This document shows positions 1 through 8,156 of a stretch of DNA of 64,000 nt, in pieces. Where the stretch lies: NCBI GenBank assembly GCA_016714225.1, contig JADJNS010000003.1:496001-560000 (forward strand), given 5' to 3'. The position numbers and the translations under genes were made by a program. How positions within the stretch are numbered: the stretch's first letter is position 1; the number at the start of each line of letters is the position of its first letter. Under the pieces are notes generated by a model that ran no database searches, was not told the DNA's origin, and saw only the letters and a list, made by a program, of their open reading frames with translations. The stretch comes from Archangiaceae bacterium. Lineage in GTDB: Bacteria; Myxococcota; Myxococcia; Myxococcales; Myxococcaceae.

Positions 1-940
1 GCGCGAAGTCTTCTTCGGTCTCGCCCGGCAGGCCGACGATCAGCGAGGTGCGGAAGGTGAGGTTCGGCACGCGCGCGCGAATCTTCTGCAACAGCCCCAC
101 CAGGAACACCGAGTCGCGGCCGCGCTTCATCGAGCGCAACAGCTTGTCCGAGGCGTGCTGCAGCGGCATGTCGAGGTACTTGGCGATGCGCGGCTCGTTC
201 GCCATCACGTCGATCAGCTCGTCGGGGAACACCCGCGGGTAGGCGTAGTGCAGCCGAACCCACCGCACGTCGACCTTCACCAGCTCTCTGAGCAGCTCGT
301 GCAGCTTGGGCTTGCCCGGCAGGTCGTGCCCGTAGGCGGTCAAGTCTTGCGCCACCAGGTTGAGCTCTTGAACCCCGGCGTCGGCCAGCCGCGCCGCCTC
401 GGCCACCACGTCGTCGATGGTGCGCGAGCGCTGTGCCCCGCGCAGCTTGGGGATGATGCAGAACGCGCACTTGTTGTCGCAGCCCTCTGAAATCTTCAGG
501 TACGCGGTGTGCCCCGGCATCGAGCTCACCTTCGGCGTCGACGCCGAGTGAATGTAGTCGGGGTCGGGTATCACCTGGCGCGGCGACGCCTCGGCCGCCA
601 GCAGGTCGGCGATGCCCGCGTACGCCGAGGTGCCCAGAAAGTGATCGACCTCGGGCAGGTCTTTCGCCAGCTCGGGGCCGTAGCGCTGGCTCAGGCAGCC
701 GGTGACCACCAGCGTCTTGCACGCGCCGGTCTTCTTCAGCTCGGCCATCTCGAGCACGCTGTCGACCGACTCTTGCTTCGCCGGCCCGATGAACGCGCAG
801 GTGTTGACCACGATCACCTCGGCCTCTTCCGCCTCGGGGACCAGCCGGTAGCCCGCCTTCGACAGCGTGCCCAGCATCACCTCGGAGTCGACCCGGTTCT
901 TCGGGCACCCCAGCGTCATCATGTACAGGGACTTCGACAC
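1..940 (-). CDS. rimO: Ribosomal protein S12 methylthiotransferase RimO (3' end cut off by window edge)
   Basis: Radical-SAM methylthiotransferase that adds a methylthio group to a conserved aspartate of ribosomal protein S12. The readable N-terminal 313 residues start MSKSLYMMTLGCPKNRVDSE, the UPF0004 domain with its first Cys, followed by further Cys in VNTCAF and TGCLSQ. The radical-SAM cluster motif CDNKCAFC (CxxxCxxC) is present, then HYAYPRVFPDELI and FRTSLIVGLPGETEEDF. The PKNRVDSE and IIPKLRG contexts fit RimO better than MiaB. The start is GTG, preceded by AAGGAG at 9 nt, and there is no competing ATG. The C-terminal TRAM domain lies outside the window. Confidence 0.93.
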   Translation of the reverse strand, partial: MSKSLYMMTLGCPKNRVDSEVMLGTLSKAGYRLVPEAEEAEVIVVNTCAFIGPAKQESVDSVLEMAELKKTGACKTLVVTGCLSQRYGPELAKDLPEVDHFLGTSAYAGIADLLAAEASPRQVIPDPDYIHSASTPKVSSMPGHTAYLKISEGCDNKCAFCIIPKLRGAQRSRTIDDVVAEAARLADAGVQELNLVAQDLTAYGHDLPGKPKLHELLRELVKVDVRWVRLHYAYPRVFPDELIDVMANEPRIAKYLDMPLQHASDKLLRSMKRGRDSVFLVGLLQKIRARVPNLTFRTSLIVGLPGETEEDFA

Positions 941-1002
941 GTCGTGTTGCTCCTTGAGCGAAGGGTCCTTTTCTCGCGACCCGCCCGGTAAGAGCAAGCC
1001 CC

Positions 1003-2121
1003 CTACTTCGCGCCCAGCTCGCTGCGCTCGAAGTGGTCGCCTGAAAACGAGAAGTTGGCCACCGAGCCGTTGCTGTAGCCGATCTGCAGGTGCCCCTCGG
1101 GTGACAGCTGAATCGAGAGCGCGCGCCCCAGGCCGCAGGTGATGGCCGGCCACTCGAGCACCCGCGACGCCACGTTGCCCTTCACCCCGTACATCGCCAG
1201 CCGCACCTCTTGCTCTGCGTCGCACTTGTCGCCCGAGTAGGGGTCGGTGCCGGTCAGCACCGTCATCAGCGGCCGGCTGTCGGGCAGCGTCAGGTTCTCG
1301 GAGATGGGCAGCTTCGCCTTCACCGGGTCGATCGACTCGTTGCCGGCGATCAGCGCGCGCAGCGACTCGGCGGTGAGCGGCGCGTCGGTGTAGCCCCAGG
1401 TCGGGTAGTGCAGCTCGGCGTAGCCCACGAAGCCGGTGGCGCGCGCCTCGAGCCCCTCGACGTCGGCCGGAGGCGGCACCTTCACCACCTTGCGCAGCTC
1501 GTCGGGCAGCCGGGTGGGCCCGCCTGGCATGTCGCCGCCGCTGCACGACTGCAGCTGGGTGACCGCGCCGCCCTCGTCGGCGTCGGCGTAGTCGACGCAG
1601 ATGCTCAGCGCCAGCTGGGTGCGCGCCTGAAACCGCGGCAGCGCCTTCGCCGGCAGCGCCACCTCGAGGGTGAAGCCCTTCGGTTCCGTCTTGGTGGCGG
1701 CCTTCACCGCCTCGGTGGCGAACGCCGGCACCTGTGCCTCGGGCGGAGACGCGCGCACCCCGTCGAAGCCGAACTTGTAGACGTAGCCGCGCGAGGTCAC
1801 CCCCGAGCCGGGGAAGAACAGCGTCACCGTCAGCTCGTCGGTGGCGGTCACCTGGTCGTCGGTGACGTGCACCCCCAGCCACAGGGTGTCTTTGCGGAAC
1901 GAGGCCTTCACCGCCAGCGCCGAGCTCTGGCTCAGCGCGGTGGCCGGCATCTTGAAGTCGGTGGCCGGGCTCAGGTCCTTCAGCGCTCCGTCGAGCTTGG
2001 GCTCCTTGGCCATCGAAGGCAGGGGCTTGAGCAGCTTCTCCGCGGGCACGAGAGGCTGGGCGGCGACCGCGACAATCAGAACGGGAAGGGTGAGCACCAC
2101 CGTGGCCCTGGGCCATATCAA
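1003..2121 (-). CDS. Secreted protein with CBM9/DOMON-like domain
   Basis: Exported protein of about 372 residues of unknown role. A hydrophobic signal segment (VVLTLPVLIVAVAAQ) is followed by a CBM9-like beta-sandwich: PKLDGALKDLSPATDF, then SFRKDTLWLGVHVTDDQV and LTVTLFFPGSG, the pattern of carbohydrate-binding family 9/DOMON domains. The C-terminal half has a few Cys (LQSCSGGD, GDKCDAEQE) and no recognised family. The start is uncertain: TTG lies 9 bases past the RNase J stop with GAGGG in front, and a GTG lies seven codons inside. It is the last gene of a run shared with RNase J. The open frame continues far upstream, but that part is antisense shadow. Confidence 0.65.
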   Translation of the reverse strand: MIWPRATVVLTLPVLIVAVAAQPLVPAEKLLKPLPSMAKEPKLDGALKDLSPATDFKMPATALSQSSALAVKASFRKDTLWLGVHVTDDQVTATDELTVTLFFPGSGVTSRGYVYKFGFDGVRASPPEAQVPAFATEAVKAATKTEPKGFTLEVALPAKALPRFQARTQLALSICVDYADADEGGAVTQLQSCSGGDMPGGPTRLPDELRKVVKVPPPADVEGLEARATGFVGYAELHYPTWGYTDAPLTAESLRALIAGNESIDPVKAKLPISENLTLPDSRPLMTVLTGTDPYSGDKCDAEQEVRLAMYGVKGNVASRVLEWPAITCGLGRALSIQLSPEGHLQIGYSNGSVANFSFSGDHFERSELGAK

Positions 2122-2129
2122 AGGCGCCC

Positions 2130-3764
2130 TCAAACCCGAAGCACCTGCACCACCACGTTGGGTTTTCTGCCCGCCAGCTGCTTGAACACCCGGCGTACGC
2201 CCGAGAGCACCTGGTCGATGACCCGGCCGTCGTCGGCGCGCAGCACGGGTGAAATCTCCATCAGGCTCGCCTTGGCCGCCTCGGCCGCCAGACCCAGCAT
2301 CGCCTCTTCGTCGGCGGCCAGGCCCCGGCCCGTCAGGTGCGGCCCCGACATCACCCGCCCCGAGCCCGCGGCGATCGCCACCGCGGCGAACACCACCCCG
2401 CCGTCGAGGTTGCGCCGCTCTTGCAGCGCGCCGGCCGAGACGTACGCCTCTGACTCGCGGCGCCCGAAGCTCTTGCCCACCGGCACCCTGCCCAAGGTGG
2501 TGAGCCCGCTGCCGTCGAGGCCGAGCAGGTCTCCGTCGGCGGCCAGGCGCAGGCGGTCGGGCTCGAGCCCCGCCTCGCGCGCCACCCCCAGGTGGTGATG
2601 CAGGTGGTGCAGCTCGCCGTGCACCGGCACGAACTGGCGCGGCTTCACCGTGGCGATCAGCTTCTTCTGCTCGTCGCGCGCGGCGTGACCGCTCACGTGC
2701 ACCCCCGGCTCGATGCTCGGCCAGATGGGCTTCGCGCCGCGCGCGTAGAGCCGGTCGATCAGCTCGGTGACGTACGGCTCGTTGCCGGGAATGGTGCGAG
2801 ACGACAGCACCACCGTGTCGCCCGGCTCGACCCGCAGGTCGCGCGGCGCGTCGCCCGCCATGGTGACCAGGGTCGAGCGCGGCTCGGCCTGGGCCCCGGT
2901 GCAGATCAGCAGCGCCTTCGACGGCGGCAGCCCGAGGAAGGTGTCGAGGTCGACCAGCGTGCCGTCGGGCACCTTGAGGTACCCCAACTCGCGCGCGATG
3001 CGCACGTTGCGCTCGAGGCTGCGGCCCCACAGCAGCACCTTCTTGCCCAGCTGCGCGGCGAGGGTGAGGGTGTGCTGCACCCGGTGCAGGTGCGAGCCGA
3101 ACATCGACACGATGATGCGCCCCGGCGCCTGGGGAAAGAGCCGCGCGAAGGTGTCGGCGACGCTGCGCTCGCCCTTCGTCACGCCCGGCACCTCGGCGTT
3201 CGTCGAGTCCGACAGCAGCAGGTCGACGCCGCGCTCTCCGAGCTCGCCCAGGCGCTCCAGGTCGGTGAGCTGCCCGTCGATGGGCTCGAGGTCGAGCTTG
3301 AAGTCTCCGCTGTGCACCACGGTGGTGCCGCCCGCCGAGAGCGCCAGCCCGATGGCGTCGGGAATCGAGTGGGTGACCCGAATCGCCTCGACGGTGAACG
3401 GCCCGATGGTCACCGGCTCTCGGGGAGCCAGCTCGCGCAGCTCGGCCGACAGCCCGGCCTCGTCGAGGCGGTGGCGCGCCACGCCGAGGGTGAACCGGGT
3501 GCCCCAGATGGGAGCCGGCGCGCGCCGCAGCAGCGCGGGCAGGGCGCCCAGGTGGTCTTCGTGCGCGTGGGTGAGCACGATGCCGGCCAGCGCCTCGGGC
3601 TCTTCGAACAGCCAGGTGAAGTCGGGGTAGACCACCTCGACGCCGGGTGCGTCCGACCGGGGGAACATCAGGCCGCAGTCGACGAGCAGGCGCTGGCCCT
3701 GGTGCTCGAACACCATGGCGTTGAGGCCGATTTCGCCGAGGCCGCCCAGCGCCGCGATGCGCAC
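2130..3764 (-). CDS. rnj: Ribonuclease J family metallo-beta-lactamase/beta-CASP RNase
   Basis: RNA endo/5'-exonuclease of the beta-CASP family, acting in mRNA decay and rRNA maturation. The 544-residue length fits RNase J. The start region ALGGLGEIGLNAMVFE is characteristic. The zinc motif HAHEDH is near residue 75, followed by HSGDFKLD and DSTNAEVPG, and the beta-CASP segment includes SMFGSHLHRVQH and the C-terminal histidine motif VHGELHHLHHH. The start is GTG, three bases after the stop of the upstream secreted-protein gene, so the two are probably co-transcribed. It runs almost directly into the CBM9-like gene. Confidence 0.92.
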   Translation of the reverse strand: MRIAALGGLGEIGLNAMVFEHQGQRLLVDCGLMFPRSDAPGVEVVYPDFTWLFEEPEALAGIVLTHAHEDHLGALPALLRRAPAPIWGTRFTLGVARHRLDEAGLSAELRELAPREPVTIGPFTVEAIRVTHSIPDAIGLALSAGGTTVVHSGDFKLDLEPIDGQLTDLERLGELGERGVDLLLSDSTNAEVPGVTKGERSVADTFARLFPQAPGRIIVSMFGSHLHRVQHTLTLAAQLGKKVLLWGRSLERNVRIARELGYLKVPDGTLVDLDTFLGLPPSKALLICTGAQAEPRSTLVTMAGDAPRDLRVEPGDTVVLSSRTIPGNEPYVTELIDRLYARGAKPIWPSIEPGVHVSGHAARDEQKKLIATVKPRQFVPVHGELHHLHHHLGVAREAGLEPDRLRLAADGDLLGLDGSGLTTLGRVPVGKSFGRRESEAYVSAGALQERRNLDGGVVFAAVAIAAGSGRVMSGPHLTGRGLAADEEAMLGLAAEAAKASLMEISPVLRADDGRVIDQVLSGVRRVFKQLAGRKPNVVVQVLRV

Positions 3765-3767
3765 GCG

Positions 3768-4160
3768 CTACTTCTTGCCCTTCTTCTTCTTGGGGGTGCC
3801 GGCGTCGGCACGGTCTTCGAGCGCCGAGGGCGGCTTGGGCGGAGGAGGCGCCCTGGCCGCCGGCTTCTGCTTGCTGCGCTCGAGCACAACCGGAGTGCCC
3901 TGCACGTCGAGCTTGAGGTGCTTGCCCCCGCTCTCGAGCCCGAAGGGCAGGTCGAAGGCGTCGCCCGACTCTTTCTGCACGATGTGCAGCACGTCTTTCT
4001 CGGCCGACCAGCTGTTCTCGATCGCCCCGATGCGGCCCGAGCCGTCGGGCCGCAGCTCCATGTACGGCGAGCCATGGTCCAACCAGATGGCCACCAGCCC
4101 CTTGGCCGTCCCGGTCGGCAAGGCCGCCACGAACGCGGCCAGTATCAAGCCCCGCATCAT
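3768..4160 (-). CDS. Small secreted protein, Lys/Pro-rich tail
   Basis: Unrecognised protein of about 130 residues. MMRGLILAAFVAALPTGTAKG is a signal peptide. A short domain (IWLDHGSPYMELRPDGSG, IENSWSAEKDVLHIVQKE) follows, resembling 'does the compound deviate from default' beta-sandwich lipoproteins of myxobacteria, and the tail is proline/lysine-rich and ends KKKKGKK. Two adjacent ATGs could start it. The longer open frame upstream is only the translated hexanucleotide repeat (SRSRSR) and was excluded. It sits 3 bp before the RNase J start, so the two are likely one transcript. Confidence 0.6.
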   Translation of the reverse strand: MMRGLILAAFVAALPTGTAKGLVAIWLDHGSPYMELRPDGSGRIGAIENSWSAEKDVLHIVQKESGDAFDLPFGLESGGKHLKLDVQGTPVVLERSKQKPAARAPPPPKPPSALEDRADAGTPKKKKGKK

Positions 4161-4190
4161 CGCAACGGACCATACCGCCCCCCACGCCGT

Positions 4191-4244
4191 CGTGAACGTG
4201 AACGTACGTGAACGTGAACGTGAACGTGAACGTGAACGTGAACG
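4191..4244. repeat. GTGAAC hexanucleotide tandem array
   Basis: About eight copies of GTGAAC in a row, with one shortened unit (GTAC) after the second copy. It lies 31-84 bases upstream of the small secreted-protein gene, within the divergent spacer to the GGDEF gene. The unit length of six preserves any reading frame, giving SR, TF or HV dipeptide repeats. Slippage would change promoter spacing rather than frame. Confidence 0.9.
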
Positions 4245-4352
4245 GCCGTTCTCGAGTCGGGCGCTGATCCCCGAAGCGGACACCGAGCACCCCTCCTGTT
4301 CCCATCACGTAACAAAGGCTGCGCCATCCCCCCGCGCCCACACCCCTTCCCG

Positions 4353-4369
4353 TTGGCACAACCCTTCCA
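4353..4369 (+). promoter_or_regulatory. Possible sigma-54-type promoter
   Basis: TTGGCACAACCCTTCCA matches the -24 element (TTGGCAC) exactly and the -12 element (TTGCA) with one change (TTCCA), at the correct GG-N10 spacing. It lies just before the GGDEF gene, leaving almost no leader, which weakens the call. Confidence 0.25.
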
Positions 4370-4381
4370 TCGTCGCGCCGC

Positions 4382-5155
4382 ATGCACCTCGGCTCCTCGC
4401 GCGTTTCGTACCCCGTCATCGCCGCGGCCGGCACCGCCGCCCTGCTGCTCTTCGCCCCGCTGTACGCGGGCCGCGTGGCCGATGCGCCAATGGCGCTGGC
4501 GGGGGCGGCGCTGCTCGCGGCCGCGGTGGGGTTTCTCTTGGGACAGCGCGACGACACGCTGCGCGCCCAGGCGTCGACCGACGCGCTCACCCACCTCTTC
4601 AACCGCCGCGCCTTCGACCAGCGGGTGCGCGACGAGGTCGCCGCCGCGAAGCGCGAGCGCACGTCGCTGGCGATGCTGGTCATCGACCTCGACCACCTGA
4701 AGGAGATCAACGACAGCCTGGGGCACGCGGCAGGTGACCGCGCGCTGCTGGCTGTCACCGAAGCGCTCAAGCACAGCTGCCGCCCGACGGATCTCGTCGC
4801 GAGATGGGGAGGCGACGAGTTCGCCGTGGTGGCGCCGTGCACGAGCGAGGAGCAGGCGAGGGCGCTGGGTGATCGCATCGCCTCGACGTTGCACCTGCGC
4901 TCGGCCGATCGCCGCCCGGTGCTCGAGCTGGGCGCCCCGGTGGCGCTGCCGCCGCTCTCGGTCTCCATCGGGGTGGCCGCGGGCGACGCCGACCACCCGA
5001 ACCTGCTCACCCCCGACGCGCTGTTCGCGGCCGCCGACCTCGCGCTGCTGCAGGCCAAGGCCGCCGGCGCCGGCTGCATGCGCGCCGCGAGCGGCATCGA
5101 GCGCCGGCCCATCGCCCGCGGCCAGCTTCGCCTGGTCAGCGGACGGGGGCGGTGA
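4382..5155 (+). CDS. Membrane GGDEF diguanylate cyclase
   Basis: Makes cyclic di-GMP from two GTP. There are two N-terminal transmembrane segments (about residues 10-28 and 35-52, ending in GQRDD), then a GGDEF domain: STDALTHLFNRRAF, VIDLDHLKEINDSLGHAAGD, and the active site GGDEF. RPTD sits exactly five residues before GGDEF and fits the RxxD inhibitory I-site, so product feedback is likely. VSIGVA near the end is also typical. The stop overlaps the GTG of the downstream kinase by four bases, implying translational coupling and a shared pathway. Confidence 0.9.
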   Translation: MHLGSSRVSYPVIAAAGTAALLLFAPLYAGRVADAPMALAGAALLAAAVGFLLGQRDDTLRAQASTDALTHLFNRRAFDQRVRDEVAAAKRERTSLAMLVIDLDHLKEINDSLGHAAGDRALLAVTEALKHSCRPTDLVARWGGDEFAVVAPCTSEEQARALGDRIASTLHLRSADRRPVLELGAPVALPPLSVSIGVAAGDADHPNLLTPDALFAAADLALLQAKAAGAGCMRAASGIERRPIARGQLRLVSGRGR

Positions 5156-6978
5156 CCGTGTCCTCCGGCTCGGCCTTCGTGCCGCCGGAGACAGACGCAG
5201 CGCGAGCGACGGGGTGGACCACGGGCCAGCCCGCCCACGCCGCGGTGAATCGCCGCGCCGGCAAGTACCAGCTGCTCGAGCGCCGCGGCTCGGGCGTCAT
5301 CGGCACCGTCTACCGCGCCAGAGATCTGCAGCTCGACCGCGACGTGGCGCTGAAGCTCTTGCACCCGCGGCTCGCGACGAACCCCGCCACCCTCGAGCTT
5401 CTGCGCGCCGAGATGCGCACCGCGGCGCTGCTCTCGAGCCCCCACGTGGCCAGCGTGCTCGAGGTCGGCAGTCTCGAGAACGACGGCAGCTACGTGGCCA
5501 CCGAGTGGCTCGCGGGCGTGCCGCTCTCGCAGCGCCTGGGCCGGCCGCTGGGGGCCGCGCTGGTGGTGGCGATCTGCCGGCAGATCTGCGCCGCGCTGCA
5601 GGCCGCCCACCAGCACGGCCTGGTGCACCGCGATCTCAAGCCCGACAACGTCTTCCTGCTCGAGGGTGAGCCCCGGGGCTCGCTGCCCATGGTGAAGGTG
5701 GTCGACTTCGGCCTGACCCGCGTGCTCAAGCCCCGCTCGGGCTCTCCGCGCACCCCCAGCGGGCAGATCTGCGCCTCTCCGCACTACATGGCGCCAGAGC
5801 TGTGCGTCGGTGGGCGGGTCGACGGGCGCACCGACCTCTACGCCCTGGGCATCATCGCCTACGAGCTCGCCACCGGCCGGGTGCCCTTCGATGGGCGCAA
5901 CCTGGTCGAGGTGATGATGCGGCAGCGCTCCGAGCGGCCCGTTGCGCCGTGCGAGGTCGAGCCGTCGGTGCCCCGCGCCTTGTCCGACGTCATCATGCGC
6001 GCGCTCGAGAAGCAGCGCGACGAGCGCTTCGCCACCGCCGTCGAGCTGGGCGACGCGCTCGCCCACGTCCGCGCCGGCGCGGCGCCCACCCCCCAGCTCG
6101 ACGCCGAGGTCCGCTGCCCGGGTCAGCCGCCCAGGCCCGCCCGCTGCACCCAGCTGCTCTCGGGCGGCGTGTTCCTCTCGACGGCCGACGCGCCTCCCGC
6201 CATCGGCGCCCCGGTCGAGGTGGTGCTGCGCCACTGCGGCCTCACCATCTCGTGCGCCTGTGAGGTGACCCTGCACGTGCGGCCCGAGCAGTCGGCGGCG
6301 TGGGGCACCCCCGAGGGCTTCGCGGCGCGCTTCACCGCGCTGAGCCCCGCGGCACAGACGCTGGTCGACCGGCTGCTGCGCGGCGAGCCGCTGCCGCGCA
6401 CCCCCGCCGACCCGGGTGGCGCTGCAGCGCCGGTCGACCCGTTCGAAGAAGATCTCTACACCCTGCTCGGAGTCTCGGCCGCCGCCGACGCCGCGGCGAT
6501 TCGGCGCCGCGCGCGCGCGCTCAAGGTCCAGCTCGAAGACGCCGTGCTGGTGAGCGGCGCCACCGCGGTGCGCGACGGCCTGCTCGCCCAGCTGACCCGC
6601 GTCGACGGCGCCGCGCGGCTGCTCTGCGACCCCTCGCTCCGGCTCGAGTACGACGTGGCGCGCGGCAACTTTCTCGGCGTCGCCCTCTCGCTCGAGGCGG
6701 GCCTCGAGGGTCAGCACGTCGAGGCGCTGCGCCGCCGCCACGCCGAGGCGAACCCCGACGCGATGGCCCGCGCGCTCGCCCACCAGCGCAACGTACAGAG
6801 CCACCTCGCCGCCGGAGCCAAGAGCCGCGCGCTCGCCGAGTGTGAGCTCGCGCTGAGGCTCGACCCGCTGTCGGCCGGTCTGCACGCCCTGCGCGGCACC
6901 CTGCGCGCGGCCATCGAAGGCGAGCCCGAGACCTTGAGCGGCGAGTGGCGGGTGCTGCCTCCGCGGCCCACCGCTTGA
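5152..6978 (+). CDS. Ser/Thr protein kinase with PilZ-like and degenerate J-like domains
   Basis: 608-residue soluble kinase. The kinase domain spans about residues 40-300: Gly-rich loop RRGSGVIGTVY, VALKLL lysine, HRDLKPDN catalytic loop, DFG (VVDFGLTR) and APE (MAPELC). Residues 325-410 resemble a PilZ domain (LLSGGVFLSTADAP), but the (D/N)xSxxG signature is imperfect. Residues 433-510 look like a J-domain (DLYTLLGVSAAADAAAIRRRAR) without the HPD tripeptide, and a short TPR-like tail follows. There is no transmembrane segment. Coupling to the GGDEF cyclase by a GTGA overlap suggests it reads or is tuned by c-di-GMP (inference). Confidence 0.85.
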   Translation: MTVSSGSAFVPPETDAARATGWTTGQPAHAAVNRRAGKYQLLERRGSGVIGTVYRARDLQLDRDVALKLLHPRLATNPATLELLRAEMRTAALLSSPHVASVLEVGSLENDGSYVATEWLAGVPLSQRLGRPLGAALVVAICRQICAALQAAHQHGLVHRDLKPDNVFLLEGEPRGSLPMVKVVDFGLTRVLKPRSGSPRTPSGQICASPHYMAPELCVGGRVDGRTDLYALGIIAYELATGRVPFDGRNLVEVMMRQRSERPVAPCEVEPSVPRALSDVIMRALEKQRDERFATAVELGDALAHVRAGAAPTPQLDAEVRCPGQPPRPARCTQLLSGGVFLSTADAPPAIGAPVEVVLRHCGLTISCACEVTLHVRPEQSAAWGTPEGFAARFTALSPAAQTLVDRLLRGEPLPRTPADPGGAAAPVDPFEEDLYTLLGVSAAADAAAIRRRARALKVQLEDAVLVSGATAVRDGLLAQLTRVDGAARLLCDPSLRLEYDVARGNFLGVALSLEAGLEGQHVEALRRRHAEANPDAMARALAHQRNVQSHLAAGAKSRALAECELALRLDPLSAGLHALRGTLRAAIEGEPETLSGEWRVLPPRPTA

Positions 6979-6994
6979 AGCGCGTCGCACGCAG

Positions 6995-7177
6995 CGCTCA
7001 CCCTGACCTGAGCGAAGGCCTTCAGGCCGAAGTCGAATGGGTGCCGTACAGCTGGAACCCGAGGCGCCGCATACTCCATGCTTCAAGCAGCACCGCGTCG
7101 CGCAGCAATACGATGGAGTATGTGCTGCTGAAGCCTTCGGCGAGCGACGGCAGGGTTCGACGTCGCTCACCCTGACC
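6995..7177. repeat. Structured intergenic element with direct repeats and interleaved inverted repeats
   Basis: This fills most of the gap between the kinase and the next lipoprotein. The 14-mer CGCTCACCCTGACC occurs at both ends (6995-7008 and 7164-7177). Inside are two inverted pairs in the order A-B-A'-B': ATACTCCAT (7071-7079) with ATGGAGTAT (7113-7121), and GCTTCAAGCAGCAC (7080-7093) with GTGCTGCTGAAGC (7122-7134, one bulge). As RNA this order gives a pseudoknot rather than nested hairpins. No gene is seen here. Confidence 0.55.
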
Positions 7178-7249
7178 GCTCTCGAAAGCTGTCACTCTCT
7201 GAGCCTTCGGCGCTGGCTTCTGAGGGCGAGGTGTGGTTTTCCGGCGCGC

Positions 7250-8143
7250 ATGAGCACCTCCTTTCGCGCCGTTCTGATCTCCGTGGCTGCAGCTTCGCTC
7301 GTCACCCTGATGCCCGCGTGCGGCAGCGGCGGCGGCGGCACCGGAGGTGGCTCGGGCGGTTCGTCGGGCGGCACTGCGGGCGGCTCGTCGGGCGGCGCTT
7401 CCGGAGGCCTCGCCGGCGGCACCGCGGGCGGCTCGTCGGGCGGCGCCTCTGGAGGCCACGCCGGCGGCACCGCGGGTGGCGCGACCGGGGGTGGCACCGC
7501 GGGCGGCTCGACCGGCGGCGGCAGCGCGGGCGGCGGCTCGGGCGGCGGCGGCTTCCCCAGCGACGGCGGCGTGCCGGTGACCTTCATGAGCACCTGCCCC
7601 ACCTTCACCGCGTGCGGCGGCGACCCCAACCCGGTGAACCCCACCAACTGGCGCTTCACCGGCGTGTGCATCGACGACGCGCTGTTCGCGCAGATCACCA
7701 ACGCGCTCAACACCGCCTGCCAGAGCACCGGCGGCACGGTGGTCTCGAACAAGCGCGGCCGCCTCGGCGGCTCGGTGAGCCTCGCCGGCGCCAACGTCAC
7801 CCGCGACGTGGCCGGCTTCGTCACCTTCGACACCAGCACCCCGAGCTGCTCGGCGCAGTGCGGCACCATCAACCTCGGCCTGGGCACCTTCGGCCTCACC
7901 GGCAGCTGCGCGGCCAGCGGCACCGATTGCAAGTGCACCGACCTCACCTACCAGCTGCGCGCCACCGGCACCGACCCGTACGTGGTCGATGGCGGCACGC
8001 TCGAGATTCAGACCGCCTCGCGCAACCGCAGCTACGCCTTCTGCATCCAGAACGGCGCGGCCCCCACCTTCACCTACCGCGAGACCAGTGCCCAGATGGG
8101 CACCTTCCTGCCCGACCCGGGCACGTTCTCGATGACCCGGTGA
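7250..8143 (+). CDS. Lipoprotein with long Gly/Ser linker
   Basis: About 297 residues. The N-terminal signal sequence ends in a lipobox-like MPAC, so it is probably lipid-anchored. Residues roughly 25-100 are low-complexity Gly/Ser/Thr/Ala repeats (GGSSGGTAGG type), a flexible stalk common in myxobacterial surface lipoproteins. The C-terminal ~180 residues form a Cys-containing domain (TCPTFTACGGDPNPV, CSAQCGTINLGLG, DCKCTDLTYQLRATG) with no family I recognise. The ATG start follows the structured intergenic element. The Cys-rich lipoprotein begins 13 bases after its stop, so the two are probably co-expressed. Confidence 0.7.
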   Translation: MSTSFRAVLISVAAASLVTLMPACGSGGGGTGGGSGGSSGGTAGGSSGGASGGLAGGTAGGSSGGASGGHAGGTAGGATGGGTAGGSTGGGSAGGGSGGGGFPSDGGVPVTFMSTCPTFTACGGDPNPVNPTNWRFTGVCIDDALFAQITNALNTACQSTGGTVVSNKRGRLGGSVSLAGANVTRDVAGFVTFDTSTPSCSAQCGTINLGLGTFGLTGSCAASGTDCKCTDLTYQLRATGTDPYVVDGGTLEIQTASRNRSYAFCIQNGAAPTFTYRETSAQMGTFLPDPGTFSMTR

Positions 8144-8156
8144 TAGCTTCGCGCCC

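Noticed and set aside
2122..7170. A minus-strand open frame of more than 2000 codons running from the CBM9-like gene through 7.1 kb
   Set aside because: It lies antisense to the RNase J-region spacer, the GGDEF and kinase genes and translates to Arg/Ala/Gly-rich sequence. In GC-rich DNA stop codons are rare in shadow frames. Only its 3' end (1003-2121) is a real gene.
7320..7560. GGC-rich tandem repeat as a DNA element
   Set aside because: It encodes the Gly/Ser stalk of a lipoprotein in a continuous frame; repetitiveness follows from protein composition. The same applies to the linkers at 20050-20140, 44215-44345, 48395-48460 and 63880-64000.
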